This document shows positions 26,230 through 40,900 of a stretch of 64,000 nt of DNA, one piece after another. The notes under the pieces are model-generated. The model was not told where the DNA came from and ran no database searches. It was given only the letters and a program-made list of their open reading frames with translations. The position numbers were made by a program, and so were the translations under genes. The stretch comes from Onchocerca lupi (lineage: Eukaryota; Nematoda; Chromadorea; Rhabditida; Onchocercidae): assembly GCA_028564675.1 (NCBI GenBank), contig JAOVVO010000016.1:124001-188000 (forward strand). Reading direction: 5' to 3'. Each line of letters opens with the position of its first letter. Position 1 is the stretch's first letter.

Positions 26230-28920
26230 TCAAATAAGCATGAAGATTCCATTGAAAGCATTGAAAAACAAACTACGTCTCAAGTTACAAAAGAATACCA
26301 CATATCAATGAACCGTATTAGAAACGCAGTATTTGGGATAGAAAAGCCAATAACATAAAACAAGAAAATGACCCGATTAAATAATACGCTGATGACAGCT
26401 CATGTGTGTATTCTGTTCATTTCTTCTAATAGTCAATGTCTTTGAATGTATATCCAAACTATTCAAAAATGCATGTTTTTTTTTTTAAACAAATTTAAAA
26501 CTTTCGTAAAATTCGTTTACATCTATTCTACAAGTTTTGGAACCAATGCTATCAGTCAGCAATTCCTTAGATGACTGCATTCATGCAAACTCGACTTATC
26601 CCAGTACATTGTTCAGAAAATAACGAACAAATTTTAGAAAAAAAAATGAAGTGTAGTCATTGATAACTTCAAAAATTTTTCCGAATAACAAAGATTTACA
26701 CAATACAACTTAAATGTACAATATGAATATGATTTCAGATTATTCCATTTATTATCAGTTGATATTCAACAGATTAATCAGACTGAGAGCACAAAAGTGT
26801 GAATCACACATCTGCGAAACTTCAACAAAACGAACCTGAATGGGTATAAGTTTTATACTCTCATTTAGCGGTCATTCTTGAACTTTGCAATGTATTCTTT
26901 ATCCTACTATGAGTTGCTCTGCTGAATCAATCTGCAGGAGACAGATTGGATATGTATATGTAATGGAGGAGCGCTTGCTTTTTTCCTCTCCTTTTCAATT
27001 CACACTAGTTAACTTTGGTAAGGAAGAATAAGCAATAACACAAGTTTGGTTTAGCAATTAAAATTGGATGGGAAATCAAGCAGGACTACTTCTCTTTGTT
27101 TCCGTTAATATCAGCAATCATTTGGTACCCGCTTTAGTTATAAAAATATTGATCTGACAGTGTATAATTATAAAAATCACATACCAAATAAGAATGACTA
27201 CAACAATAACAACCAGCTTAATTTAGATCACATTAACATAATCCCGTTTCAAAAAAAGCTAGAAAATCTCTTATGAAACAAGAATAAAACAATTAACGTT
27301 ATTTAAATGTTTAAAAAAATGCATGCTTTCATGAAATTATATTTAAACACAAGTACTATACCGATGAAAGGACACTCCTTCTTTCTTTCGCAGTGATATC
27401 AACTACGAATGATAAAAACGGGAATGACTCGCAGAATGAGATATGAAACAGTATCAAATAGCAGCTTAAAAAAGCTGAATTAAACAATAATTCAAATGGA
27501 AGGTCTCTTCATGAAAACTAATTGAATAAGAAAGTTGTAATTTCGCTTTAATAAAATCAAAATTAACTATAAATGGTTCAAGTTCAGAAGGAATTAATGT
27601 TTTTGGTTTGTGTACCATATGCCAAATCCTGACAAAAAATACATAACTTAGTGGTACTGGAAGTTGTTGAATGAAGCGCTGAAACTTGGCAAATAAAGAC
27701 ACAGTGCAAATCTGTCCGATATCGGCGAAAAAGCAAAAAAAAAAACAAAAAAAAAACCATATAGTGATTATTTTAAAATCTTACTTCAAAAATAATTCGA
27801 GAAATCGAAATTCTTAATCTAGTAAGATTTGTTTTCTTGATGAATTACTTCGCAATGAAGGAAAGATAAGTAAGCACGAGAATATATGTTCTTTACAATG
27901 CAATGTAAAACGTGATGCGCATTTTCCAAGAAAGAGGAGAGCAGAAAACTGAAGAGAAAGGAGAATCGAATATGTGATGTATTAAAGAATAGTGGGTACG
28001 CTGAAGAAAATAAAAAAAATATGTCTTCGGGAACTTTTAAGCCACCTCACATATCACGAGTCATCTTATTTCATTCTATGGAAGATGGCACATAAAGTAG
28101 ATATGATTTGACAGCAGATTTGTAGTGTTGAAGCACAGCGGAAAAAAAATCCAAAAAATTTAGACAGATTCAGATGACAATAACAAATTTTGGTTGATCA
28201 GTGCCAAAAAATTGACAAAAAAAAAAAAACCGACACTAGAGTAACTAAATTAATGTCCCATAGCAGGACTAAAGAGAAATGTACTACATTGACTGACCAT
28301 ATAATTCCATTATCACGGTTTTGACCCAGGATAATTAAAATTTTCATATTTTTACACCTAATTTGATAACTTGTTCATGTAGACAACAATGAAGGGTGTC
28401 ATAAGTACTACATTTAAAAAAAAAAATCATTTTTGAATTTCGAACTCATCGAAATTCATCTATCTTAACCTGAGACTAGTGCCAAAAATCTTTGCCAAAC
28501 TTTGCACTATACATAAATGCTAAGCTTGAGAATCAAAAAAATTAAAACTTAATTAATAAACAACTAATTCCCTGAAGCTTCGATACACTGCTGGCCGAGA
28601 ATGCCATTTGAAATGAATGTTGAATATAATCGAATGGATCTTGCAAACTGATAAAATAACTTGCAAGCTGCTTTTGATTACTTCTTCAGTTCCATTTACA
28701 TTTATACGGTATTCACATTTCGTTGGTATGTGCTGTATTGGTACCAATGATTCGTATTCGAAATGGCTAACATAAACTTAATTTATAAGAAAAAACATTT
28801 GTATCATAATAAATGATGTTGCTTCATTCGAATCTAATATATCTGAACAATTTTCTTATTTTTTGTTTGCAAAGTCAGTAATATCTTCAAAAATACTGAA
28901 ATAATTACTTACAGCAGTGT

Positions 28921-31900
28921 TCACCTGATGATGTTCAAATAACCTGCTTTACGAACAAAGTGTTTTGTTTCTGAGAAAATGAGCAATCTATAAATAGTAG
29001 ATTGCCAAATTTTAGTGAATGTTTTCCTCAGATTTATGATGTTAATGCTTTTGATTGCAAGACATATTCAACAAATTATTTGACAAAATGTTTGCTAATT
29101 CAAACAATTCCCCCTCTCTTGAAGCTTTCCGTATTAGTTATTTTGACAACAAAATAGTAATTACCTGCCGACGGTGTTATGGGAGATTGCATGCTTGCCA
29201 TCATTTTTTGTCGCATTTCGCGAATTTTAAGTGTTAGAGTTTGCTTGCTAGGAAAGAACTGCCGATACTTGTTTTGGAAAGCCGAAATGGCTTGTCCTCA
29301 AAACACACAATAAATGTAAATGAAATGTCATAATTTTTAAAAAGAACGATTACTAGCAGAAACTAACCTGAAGGAAACATTCCATATTCTTCAAGAAGTT
29401 CAACCACCAGTTGTCTTCGGTGATCAAGTAATTTGCGACTTGCTGATTTTTCAGTTGAACTATCAAGAGGGGTTTTTGGTGTTTGCGGACTGTAGAGTGG
29501 CAATGGAGAAACACTATCATCCTAAACATAACAATTAAGTTTGAATAAATCAAACTATTTTGGACACATTTAAAACCTGTGAAAAGAATTTCCATCAGTA
29601 GTACAACCATCAATAGATAAGAAACAATATGTTCAGAGATACATGGCATTATTTAATATTTCAATGTGTTGAGGCATTTGATACATTTTTGGCACTCACA
29701 AACAGGTAAAATGCTCTAAACAGAAAGGCCAGTATGCAACTACGTTGGAAATTATATGAAAAATTTTGCTACTTACATGATCGTGAAGTGCTGCTGGATT
29801 GAAATTTGGTCCAAAAAAGAAAGAAGTGTCATATCGAGTAGATGTGGTGGCTGAAAATAAGTTACAACTTTCGAAATAAAATCTTTTCTACTTAACAGAT
29901 ATTTAATAATTTCTCCTAGTTTCAAGTTCTTCCTTCTTATATTGGTAACCATATTTTTATTTTGCTTTCGTTCACCGCTAAATTTGTTATCCAAACAGAA
30001 GATTAAGATTACTTAGAGGAGCAAATCTACTTGTATTTTCACCAACCTGGAGTTTTTGGTGTTAATTGCACAGTGTGAGGAATATTCGGAGGTGTCTCTT
30101 TTCTACCATATTCACTTTTGCTACATTTTCGCTTTTCTAAAATTGTTCTCAAAAGAGCTGATGGTGTTGAAGGTAGTGTCGCTGTGCCTGAAGAATATTT
30201 TACAAATATTCAAATTACTCCTATTATCATCCCAATAAAAGGGGCATTATTAGGGTTAAAAAGAAACTACAAAACCTATAAAACAGTATATAGCTTCTGT
30301 TAATGTTTTTGCAATAAAAATTATATATGGTGCATGTAATCAAATTAAAAGGAAGGCTGCGGAAATCACTCCATCAATAAAAAAGGAACTGAAGCAAAGT
30401 ATCTATCTGCCTAAAAAATTGCAAGATTGCATTTTGGTTATTTTTTCGTTTAATTCAGAAATTAACTTGTTAATGTTATTAATTTGCTGGTCATATATTG
30501 GTCCTATATAAAATGGTCATATACAAATTGATCATATATAAAACCTTTCTGTGGATCATCAGGAATGAACGCTGGCAAACTGGCAAACTTCTTCTCGAAG
30601 TCCATTTGATTTAACACCCTAAAATGGAGGGACTGACCAATTTGAAAAACTATGTCAGTGATAAAATTATGGTATTATCTGCTTATTTTCATTGGTTACC
30701 TGTCCATGCTTTCATCGTTGCGCTTAAAAAGCTTCTTTATCGGACTTTTTAATTCTATTTCATCATTACTCGATAATCTGTTCGATATTGTAGAAACATC
30801 AACAACGTCTGCTGCTTCATTCAATTCCTTATAATTTTTCTGAAAAACGAATAACAAAGTTCGATTCTCTTTAATGTTAAAAAATATCATATAAAGGATT
30901 TACAGTCATTACCTCAGGTCCTAATTTTTGAACCGTCTCAAATGGCTTTTCCATTTCACTTGCTTCTGAAATCATAAATTACATTCACATAATATATTTT
31001 TTCCCGCACTCCCATATATTTACATTACATTCCCAAAGTCCAGCTATATTTTTTAATAACAATTTCATATTTCAAAAAAGTTTCTTCTAGTTTTTAGAAG
31101 AACGTCACGTACTAGGTAAACTTTATCGTCTCTGAAACTACACCATGCAAATCTAATAGTTATATATCATGATTTATATATGAGCCTGACAATACTGTAA
31201 ATTACATTTTATCACAGGTTTTGACCATCTTTATTTATAGATTTGATCTTCGATAGAATATATTTTGTCATCCCTTAAAATTTTCTCATAACAGGTGTAA
31301 AAAATGATTAGTAAGTCAAACTCCCTTTTTTATTATAACCGTTCAAAGAACATGCTACTATCAGTAACTTCTATATGATTGCCAGAAATTAGGATCACTT
31401 GTTCTAGTTAATTCTCATCCGACAGAGTTTTGTGTTATTTTACTGTCCAGCAGCTATTCCAAATTGAAATAGGATACCTGTCGGATTCCAGCAGTACTTG
31501 AACAGTAAATTTGTGGAACTGTTATTAGCAATAAATATTTCAAAAGCAAAGAGCTACCTCCAGATTTAATTTTCATGTTTCGCAGTTGTCCTTTTGCCAT
31601 GCCTCTTTGAGCTGGAGTGGGCATCAGCACAAAAGTATCCAGATTCTCTTTTGGACAAGGAACAATAGTCAATGAGCCATGTGGAGTTGAAGAACCGATT
31701 TCTGATGGTTGCGTGAATTCCACAGAAAAACTTAAATTACAGCAAAAAACAAAAATATTTTAGATATTTCTACACGTGAATTTTGAAGTATTTGAAGTAT
31801 GGCCTTTTAACAGTGCACAGTTTTAAATAATAACCTTTTCAAATGACTACCACCCATCGCTTTTTGTTCTATTTTTGTAGACTTCATAACCGTGACCTAT

Positions 31901-34900
31901 AAATAAATCGATGGAGTCAAAAACATAACTAATCACTAATGCAACTGACATAGAATTATTCTGATGTCTCAAAATAATTCTTATTGGAGAAAGCATTTTA
32001 AATTAATCTCTTGGTAGTGAAAAATTTTAGACAAGAAAAAGTGAAGTTAAGGCTGTTATGTACAGCTAAAACTTAGTGAGAGGAAAAGAAAAGTGAAGAA
32101 AATTACTTTGGAAAAGATAACAAAAGGAAAATTTCTGATTTATCAACCTGGAAAGCTGAACTTTTCGAGCTCATCACATTAATGTTGCGTTGATTGCTAT
32201 CCAGAATATCATTGCGAAAATGAGGGACTTGATGTGCAAATGATATCTGAAAGCTTTTAATAAAACTTGTGAAAGATGCATAAGAATAAATCAAATAAAA
32301 AAGCGAATTTGAAGACTACTTGTTGATGAGCTTTCTTGGGAAAAGTGAATTTAGTCCTTGATGCAATCTGATTCCTGAAGTTATTGTTTGCTTCTAAATT
32401 AGCATCACGGTCCGCTTGCTCATTGTATGAAATCAAAACAGATCGATTTTGTATGCCTGACTCATGGGATAGAATCAGTGGAATTAAAAGACTGCTTTCA
32501 GATGACATCGACACCGGAAGTGGAAACAATGGCGCTGCTGATTCTATTGCAGTATTTCCATTTAAACGAAGCCGATCAGCTGTCGAAAAATCTATCTTAA
32601 AATATTTTCTACGAGTAAATATTACTAAATGAATATTTTTCAGTTCATGAAGCTAAAGTTAAAATGATACAATTTAAAAAAAAAAAGGAAATTTTTTGTA
32701 ATAATATATGCATAGCAAAAGTCCGAACCAGAGAAAATGTGAAAAACATTAAGGACTGAATATAATATTGAAGCTTAAAGCAAGTTTGGCCAGAAAGTTA
32801 ATTAACAGAAAACAGTTTAAGTGTCTCAACTTTTGTTCCTTAACTTTCACAATTTTGGTTATATATTATCCATCAAACAAATAACACAAATATATACGAA
32901 AATATGCATTAAAAATATGGTCTGTTCGTAAGTTTCTGCAGCATTTACAAAAAAGGTGCAAAAATTATTCCTCAAATTAGGAAAAAAAAAAGTTGAAAAC
33001 TATTTGGCATAAGTAAATCATTTTTATAAAAATCAACTGAGAAACAGTGCAAATAGCTGCTAAATGTTAAACGGATAGGTCTTGTAACAGAACTTAAGAA
33101 ATTAATGTACCAGCGAATTAAAAGCTGTGTGAGTTTTCCTACAAAAGGTGTGCAGAGTATTGAACGTGCCATACGTATAATGATAGTGCTGCTGTTGTTC
33201 ACGGGAAAGGACTGGATGTGATGCAAATTTCGGTAAGGTATTCCACAGAAATGGCGAGGGATGCAATGATGAAATAAGCGGTTGTAGTATACTGCTGCCG
33301 TTCACGACACGATCTGCATCGGTAGCCAACATGCTGCTACCCTACAAGCGACTCACTGAGAAAATACACCATTATATCTTAATTTATCGTGCGTGAAACA
33401 AATCCCTAGCAAAATGAGAAGCTTCCTAATTATAGTGTTCCATATGATTGTTTGAAATACGTACAGTATCAGTTTTCAAACTCATGATTGGTCGCAGCAC
33501 ATCCAAATAATGTTTGTCGCTCCATTGATCATTGCTTTAAAGAGCATAGTGAATGTTAATAAATGAAATACCACTAAAAACACAAAAGAAAACCAAGTAA
33601 CTGTTTTCGTAAAATAAAGGTGAATAATGAGAATACTTACCCAGAAGACATAAGTGATAGCGGAATGTAATCAGGACTAACTAGTGGTGATCCTGGAACC
33701 ATATCTATTTCTGGCCTCAGTGATATCGGGTGATGAATTGTCTAAAACATATTGAAATAAAAAAGGAAGTTTCATGGCCATCATTTCAGTATTGTTAGAA
33801 AAAAATCTGTAAGAAATATCGGTCCGAATTTAAATTACAACCACAGAATACTGTTCTTTCGATTCTATGGATTCAGTTCATCCCAAAATTTTTGCACTCG
33901 GCACAGCCTTGTAAATAGAATTCCTTTATCTAAACAATACTCAAATCAATTCCCCTTTTATGAAAGAAAACATGATAAGACAGTTCATAACAGTTTTATA
34001 AAATTTACAGTTACATCCATTTAGTAAAAGCTAACAGGTGTGGTTGGACTGAACAATGGAAGAGATTTCCCATCGATACACTCTGATGCTATCTGATCCG
34101 AAATATCGAGATCACTCATAGCATTATCTTAAAATTGGCAAATTAATTATTCAAACCAAGAATCTTTAAGATGCCAACAGAGATATGGATTTCAGAAGAA
34201 TAACTTTATTTAAAGAACTGTAAATTCCAGGGATTCATTTCGATTAGGCAGGAAAACACATGTGTTTATGTAACGAGAAAGTGATGCAAAAAAATACGAA
34301 AAGTTTTGTCTATTGAGCTAATTATGTTCTTTCCATTTCTCATCTTTTTTTCCTAAGTTTTATTCTCTTCCTCTCTTCGTTGTTCTCTTCTCGTGAAATT
34401 TTTACAAAAATTTTGTGGCATGAATGCTCCCCATTTACTTTGTTCGGGATCGTTGAGTCATTCTATCATGAAGCTTCTGTGACAAAATGGCTGTTCTATC
34501 ATTATTTTTTAACTATAAAAACCTTATTATAAATCTACATAAGCATTGTTGTTACCTAGACTAAGTAAAAGTATGGGTCCTAAACCACACTAGACCGAAG
34601 AAAAATAAATTCAACAATACGTACGTATTTCTGTTTCCAATCTAATATTATTCGTTGTTTTCTTTCTCTCACGACTGCACCATTTCCAGTCTGGATGAGC
34701 ACGGAAATGTGCTTCCTTCACCTGGAAACTAAAACTTTTCAAGGAGAAAGATATAAGATCTGAAGTGACGGATTTCGAGAGATAAGACATAGCATTAACC
34801 TGAGTGGCAAGATCATGATATTTCTGCTTTTCCTCGGGACCCAGTGCGTACCACCATTCGCCAAGAATTTTCGAAACTGTTCGATTGTCCCGATTCGGAT

Positions 34901-37900
34901 ACTTTTCATGCACTAATGGTCGATGTCGTTTTGAGAAAATCATGAAGGCATTCATTGGTCGCCGTATATGCTGCCGAACCTAGTAACTTTTTACCATAAT
35001 TCCCTGGGATCAGTTGAAATAACACACACGCATATTCAAAAACATCTATTTACTGATGCAGATAAATTGTAAGCTAATGAGAATCGACATTATGTACAGC
35101 ACAAACTCAAATCTTCATTGAAGCCTACAGTTTTTTTGTCTCCAGTGTCTGGACTGACCACTGTCTGCAGTTTACGCTTTTTTGATGATGCTGACATTGA
35201 TTCATCAATTGTATCCAATTCAAATGTTTCTTCATCTTCAAATTCGAAGTTAAAGTGATCTAAAATTAATATCGAATAGAACAAGTGACGAAATCATACA
35301 AAGAGAAGTAAATTTCAAATTTATATAATTTGAAAAATATTCCAAATTTATGCAATCTAAACTGTATTTATCATATCGATGCACTTCAAAAAAATTCTTC
35401 AACTGATATGTAAAACCCTGACAGAAAAAAAAAATCCACAATTGGCAATAATAACAAACCAAGCAAAATGCTCTTCGAAGTCACCGATCCATAATGTGCT
35501 ACCATCTGAGCATCTGTACTTTCGTCTTTTTTTCCAAATCCATAGCCTCTAAAAAATTTAAAATTTAAAAACTGTATCCGTTTGTCACTATTGGCTCTTT
35601 TCTTACTTGTTGTAGCACTGGCTAACTCCGTGTTGTTGTTCTCGTAAGACGTGTTCCTGCTGAGCAGTTCCACTTTCCAATGCGCTATTCTCAATGCCTT
35701 CTCTTCCGTTTTCATCATCGTCGACCACTCTGTGATTTTGAACTTTATCAGTGCAATCAGTAGCATTATCACACCTGTCACCTTCGCTTTCAAAATGTTG
35801 ATCTGTCCCAGTCTGATCTCCATCGAACGTCTTTCCATCGCCATTAGTTTGTTGATCGTCGCCAAATTCTTTTTGATCCTGAACAGTATTATTCATTTTA
35901 CTGATAAAAACATCTTTGCACAACCGTCAAGAGGAAAGTAGAAATAGGTCATGAAAGCAGACCGTATCTTGCGCAGAATCATCATGTGTTGATGTAAATT
36001 CTTTCAATGAGTTTTCGAATAAACGTTTCTGTAAATGTGGTACCAAATGATGCCATGGAATCGATGATGTATATCTTTCACCTGCAAGGTTCTTCCAACT
36101 GATCTCTCATATAATCTTAAGGAGAGAGAAAAATGAGAATTCGCTATTGAAACTTCCATATTCCACTTGTATGCAAAATTATAGAACTAAATCTAGAAAT
36201 CTCGAGACATTTATGAAGAACTTTCAAGAGAAAAAAAAAGAAAAAAAAAACAAGCGAGGAATATAAACGGCCTATCAGCAATAACTTCATCTATGAAATT
36301 AACGGACAAAATTTTTCACCAGTCTTCTCAGAAATGAACATATGTTTTTCTGTGCTAATTCTGACCATCTATCGCATATAATTCAAAGTCTGTAATAAAA
36401 TTGGAATGCGATGAATACTTTTCGTAAGCGAAACTAGATCGGTATTTTTATTAGGATAAAAAGGATAATGTCCTAAAAAAATGAAAAATTAAAATTCATT
36501 GATAAAACTGTTCATAATCATATAAAATAAAACAGTGAAAGGCAGCATAGCAAGACAAATAACGGAGATACAGAGACAATAACAGAAATAATTTACAGAA
36601 GAAATAATTTGTGAATAAAATTTCGCGGAACACGATGAGAAGAAAAGGAGTGCGAGAGAATGTGGAAAGAAAAGGAGAGAAGGTAACTCTTATAAAAGTT
36701 AAGTAGTGAAGGAAATCGTTCTTGAATAAGAGAAATTTATTCTGAACATATCAGCAATACTCTGAACGTACACATTACTTACACTACCTGCATTTTCTTC
36801 CCTAAACGCGTATTAATCATACAGGGCTCCATATAATTTTTCGAATCCAATTTCTAGGAACTGATAACCGGTAAAACCAGATTAAATGACTTAATTTTCG
36901 CTGCATACAAAAAAAATTTAGTTAAAAGGAACAATACATAGCTTAGCAATCAATATCATAAAAAAACTGTATCACGAATCCAAAAGTACAGTCATACCAA
37001 AATCAAAAGCTATGCCATACAGTGGAGGATCTGGTAAAACTTAATCATGATATTTGAAATAATTACTGTGTGACTCATCCTTAATTTCGACGTAACGAAG
37101 AATGTCAATCCCTGAAAGTCTAACAACAAATATTTACAGAAGATCGAAGATGATTAACATCTATATTTTTTGTTAAACTAAGAAAAAATAATGCGAATTG
37201 GTATGCAGTATTGCTACAAAAAGTTTATGCAACAAATAGTGCAAGGGAACAATTAAAATACCTTCTTGATCAGTTTCGCCTTCCGAGTAGTCATCCATGA
37301 TATCATGTCCTGAAATGCCTTCACCAACAAATGTTCCAGTCACACTTCCTACAAAAATTCATAAACAGTAAATGGAAGCATTTATATTCCTCTTCTACTA
37401 AGATTCATAAAAATACAAGCTTTGTTTTCGAAGACATACATTCATAAATCATTCTAAGGAAAATACAGAAACCTCTCATTATCAATCCAACATAATCACT
37501 TCTATTGGTGAGATATCAAGATATGTCTCGGTTTGGATCAGAAAAAAAGAAAAAAAAAAAGACACCGCTTCTTTCACTTCCAGGGAAAAGTTGTTCATGA
37601 ATACTACTACTGCAGTCTTCCTCGAAATCGTCATTGTCTGTTATATTATCATCATTGCAGCCATCGCCTTTACAAGATTGTGTTTTTTCACTTGCATCAT
37701 CTACTTCTGTATCTGCAGTTTATGAACAATTGAACAATTAAATTTCACCTGCAATTGTTCTATTTTTTTATGAAATTCTTGTCATAAGGTGAGAAGAAAC
37801 AGCTCGAAAATTACACCGCGAGTTTAAGTAAAAAATTATACGGTCATTTGCGCTGCTGATTTGTGCTACCACCGTGAGAGACATAATGGACGAATGCCAT

Positions 37901-40900
37901 GATGCGATAAATTTTTTCAATATGTAAAATGAATTGAGAAAGGAGATGCAACCCGTGCCAGCAGTGCTTGCATCATCCAATATGTCGTCACTCTCGGAAA
38001 ACTTTTTGCTTGTTGAAAAATCTCCCATCGGAGATGTTGAGTCATCTGATTTTGAAATCCCTGAATTGTTTGACACCTCTGATAACATACTGAACGCAGT
38101 GAACGGTTCGAAACGAGGAGTAAGTTGCATCAATAATGAATTGCTTGTATTCGTACAGATATTCAATTCCAATGAAGAATTCTGAAGAATTTTCTTCCAA
38201 GTATAAAGAATTTTTAGAAAAATTTCAGTACTTCTTTACAACATGATTATACAATAATTTTGGAGAAAAACATTATACATCAGATGTACCGCATTTGTTG
38301 TTCATTTTTTTCAGACCTTTTGTTTCCATTTTCATTATCATTCTTTTACATTATTAAAATATATTTCATGCTCGAATCTATCACCAAGATATGATCTTGA
38401 TCTGCTGAAAAAAAAAAACGTTTTATAAAATAAATTAAGCATAGGGATGCAACCTTCTTCCTTGGAAGCTGTATAGGCATAAGAGGCAGCAAATCACATG
38501 GTTGTGGATAAGCTCGCTCAAGCAATCGATCCGTTACAGTCTTTAAATTCGGATGATACATACCATGATTAATGACTGACTTGTCTATCTGAAACTGTTG
38601 AGATGACAAACGACAATGTAATTGATACGAAAAAGCGACAAGTTAATTAAACAAAGTGATTTCCGGTAAAATGAAAATAATTCCGAAATTTCACCTTTAT
38701 CACTTCACTGAGGGTATCATCCATAGTACGTGAGTGTGATAAAGGTGGTGCACTGCCGGACATCAACTTTGGAGCTAAAGGATTTGGTGGAATAATATGA
38801 TGAAACTGTGCCGGTACTGATGACGAAAACGGTTGTTCCGCACTTGCGGATGGCATGAAACCTTGAAATAATCAGCTGTTAACCAACTGTTATATTATTA
38901 TGGGTGAAATAATTTTATGCTTTTGATCCATGCGTTATATGTTATTCGAAACTTAAATATGATTAACGCCCTTCAAATGAGTCATGCGCATTCAGTAATG
39001 AAATCAACTGTCAACTTACTGAGCCAGCCTCATGTATAAACTAATTTTATTTAAAAAACCTAGCTGTACCATGAGTATTATGAAGATTCAAAAGAGTATT
39101 GGCGACATCAGCTTCGTCGAACCTACGGCCTTGCGCTTCCACTGGACTCAACTCTGAGAATTCTCCATGTGACCAATCGACCGAACTACCACCTGTATTC
39201 AGATACTCTTTTCTTAGTGAAGACGATTATATGAAGAGTCTAATTTGATTCACAAGTTTTGATGGAAATATTTAAATAGTTGCCTGGTGAAAGTGTAGTA
39301 GCAAGATTAAACTCTGATCGAATTGATTTTCCCTTCAGTGAAAGATGCCTGGAACAGTAACCACGTCGCTGTGATTCCTAAATATAAATTAAAATTTAAT
39401 CACTGAGAATGCAGTTTTTGAAAATTTCTAAATTTTAGAAGTGTTACGATAAATTCAGATGAGGGGAACAATGTAACAAAGAAACAATATCAAAAATACC
39501 TTGTTACATCCTTCTTTGCTGCACAGCCGTCTCCACTGCTTCCCATTGAATTTTTTGCGAATCCCTCCCGGTGTCGTTACGATTTCGCCTTTTTTATATC
39601 TCTGCTGTTGCTAAAATCTACTTTTTGCAATTTCGTGAAGAAGATTCAATTTATACAAAAATTTTATATCCATGAGTATTCATCAACGAAACTGATAGCC
39701 GCCTTATGCGAATTGCTTTACTTCAAAATATGATGAAGCGTCCATATTTCATGAATATAAAATCTATATTAGACCTACATACTTATTCATGCATGCAGGT
39801 AGTACTGCAAGGTACTGTGATATTTTTATCTAACAATCTTCAGCAAATTTGCTAGCTTGGCGACTTCTGAACATTGAGTGTCACTTGGAGCATATTTATT
39901 TGCTCGCATTTAAAATCAAGTTATAATGGCCACAATAGATATCTTCGTCCCTCGCTCGTTGTTCGCTGTTCTAGTTGTTGAAAGTTGTTCTATAAAAGAC
40001 GTGCAGTCCTTCCTTATTTATCTCTTAGAACAATATCCAAACGATGAATCGGTTCTGATAAATGAAAAGTCGTTAAGAATCTTATGCAAGACTAGACCGC
40101 CATAAAGAATAACACTAAACTTCTCACTAAATAACTACAATTATCTTAGGATAAAGTGGTCAGTATCTTCGAGTTATTATAACATCTTCGAATATTCTCA
40201 GCGAGTGAAAAATAAATCCAAGAGTGAAGCTTAGCTCTTTAGAAACGTAAAATGGAAACTGGCCAAAAAAACGAATTGTAGAAGGGAATGTGTTTATCAT
40301 GAAAAGTAAATGCAACAATTATTTATCATAATTTCACTCACAGTGTATTGTGTACTGCGGCTAGATAACACCAATACTTTCGAAATCGGCTATGTTGAGG
40401 AATATAATCCAACTAAACGAATTCTAAGTTAAAAATGTTAAGTCTACCATCATCATCATCATGACAGAAGATTCGAAAGCGAACACTGGGCAAGACAAGA
40501 AGTATAACAGCAATAGAGTTGAATAATGAAACCTGTCCGGCTGGTCCCACTTGAACTTTAAATCTCCGATCGACCTTTCACCCTAGACTGATAAGCTGTA
40601 TATGAAATGTTGGCTGCTAGATAAAGGACAGAAAAGTTCTTAACACTAATAGTATTAATATCATAATCATAAGATTTAAATGACATTTAATTAAGAGTAC
40701 TCTTAGTCGTTGTAAGGCGTAGATGATTGTACTGCTGCAAAAAAGGGCAATAAACAGATCTGAAAAAATTAATGCTTGATCTCCTTTCCTCGATATATTA
40801 TTAAATTACTGAAGAAATTTATCATCAGTTATCCCAATATACAAACTACTGACGAAATTTATCAATCATCTCACTATGAAGAATAGCAAAAGCAGAATTT

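Larger units (their letters stand above)
23181..28920. other. Intergenic space between convergent Caskin and Capicua genes
   Basis: AT-rich, with a 20-base poly(A) run at 26210-26229, an AACTC-rich tract at 24500-24610 and a small zinc-finger-like piece near 24.87 kb (listed separately). The 3' UTRs of both flanking genes must start here. A possible extra minus-strand exon at about 28650-28745 (INVNGTEEVIKSSLQ) could belong to an alternative Capicua end, without clear support. Confidence 0.5.

Noticed and set aside
36784..36803. Possible micro-exon of capicua (GGAAGAAAATGCAG)
   Set aside because: Including it breaks the phase between the exon ending at 37067 and the exon starting at 36081, which join correctly without it.
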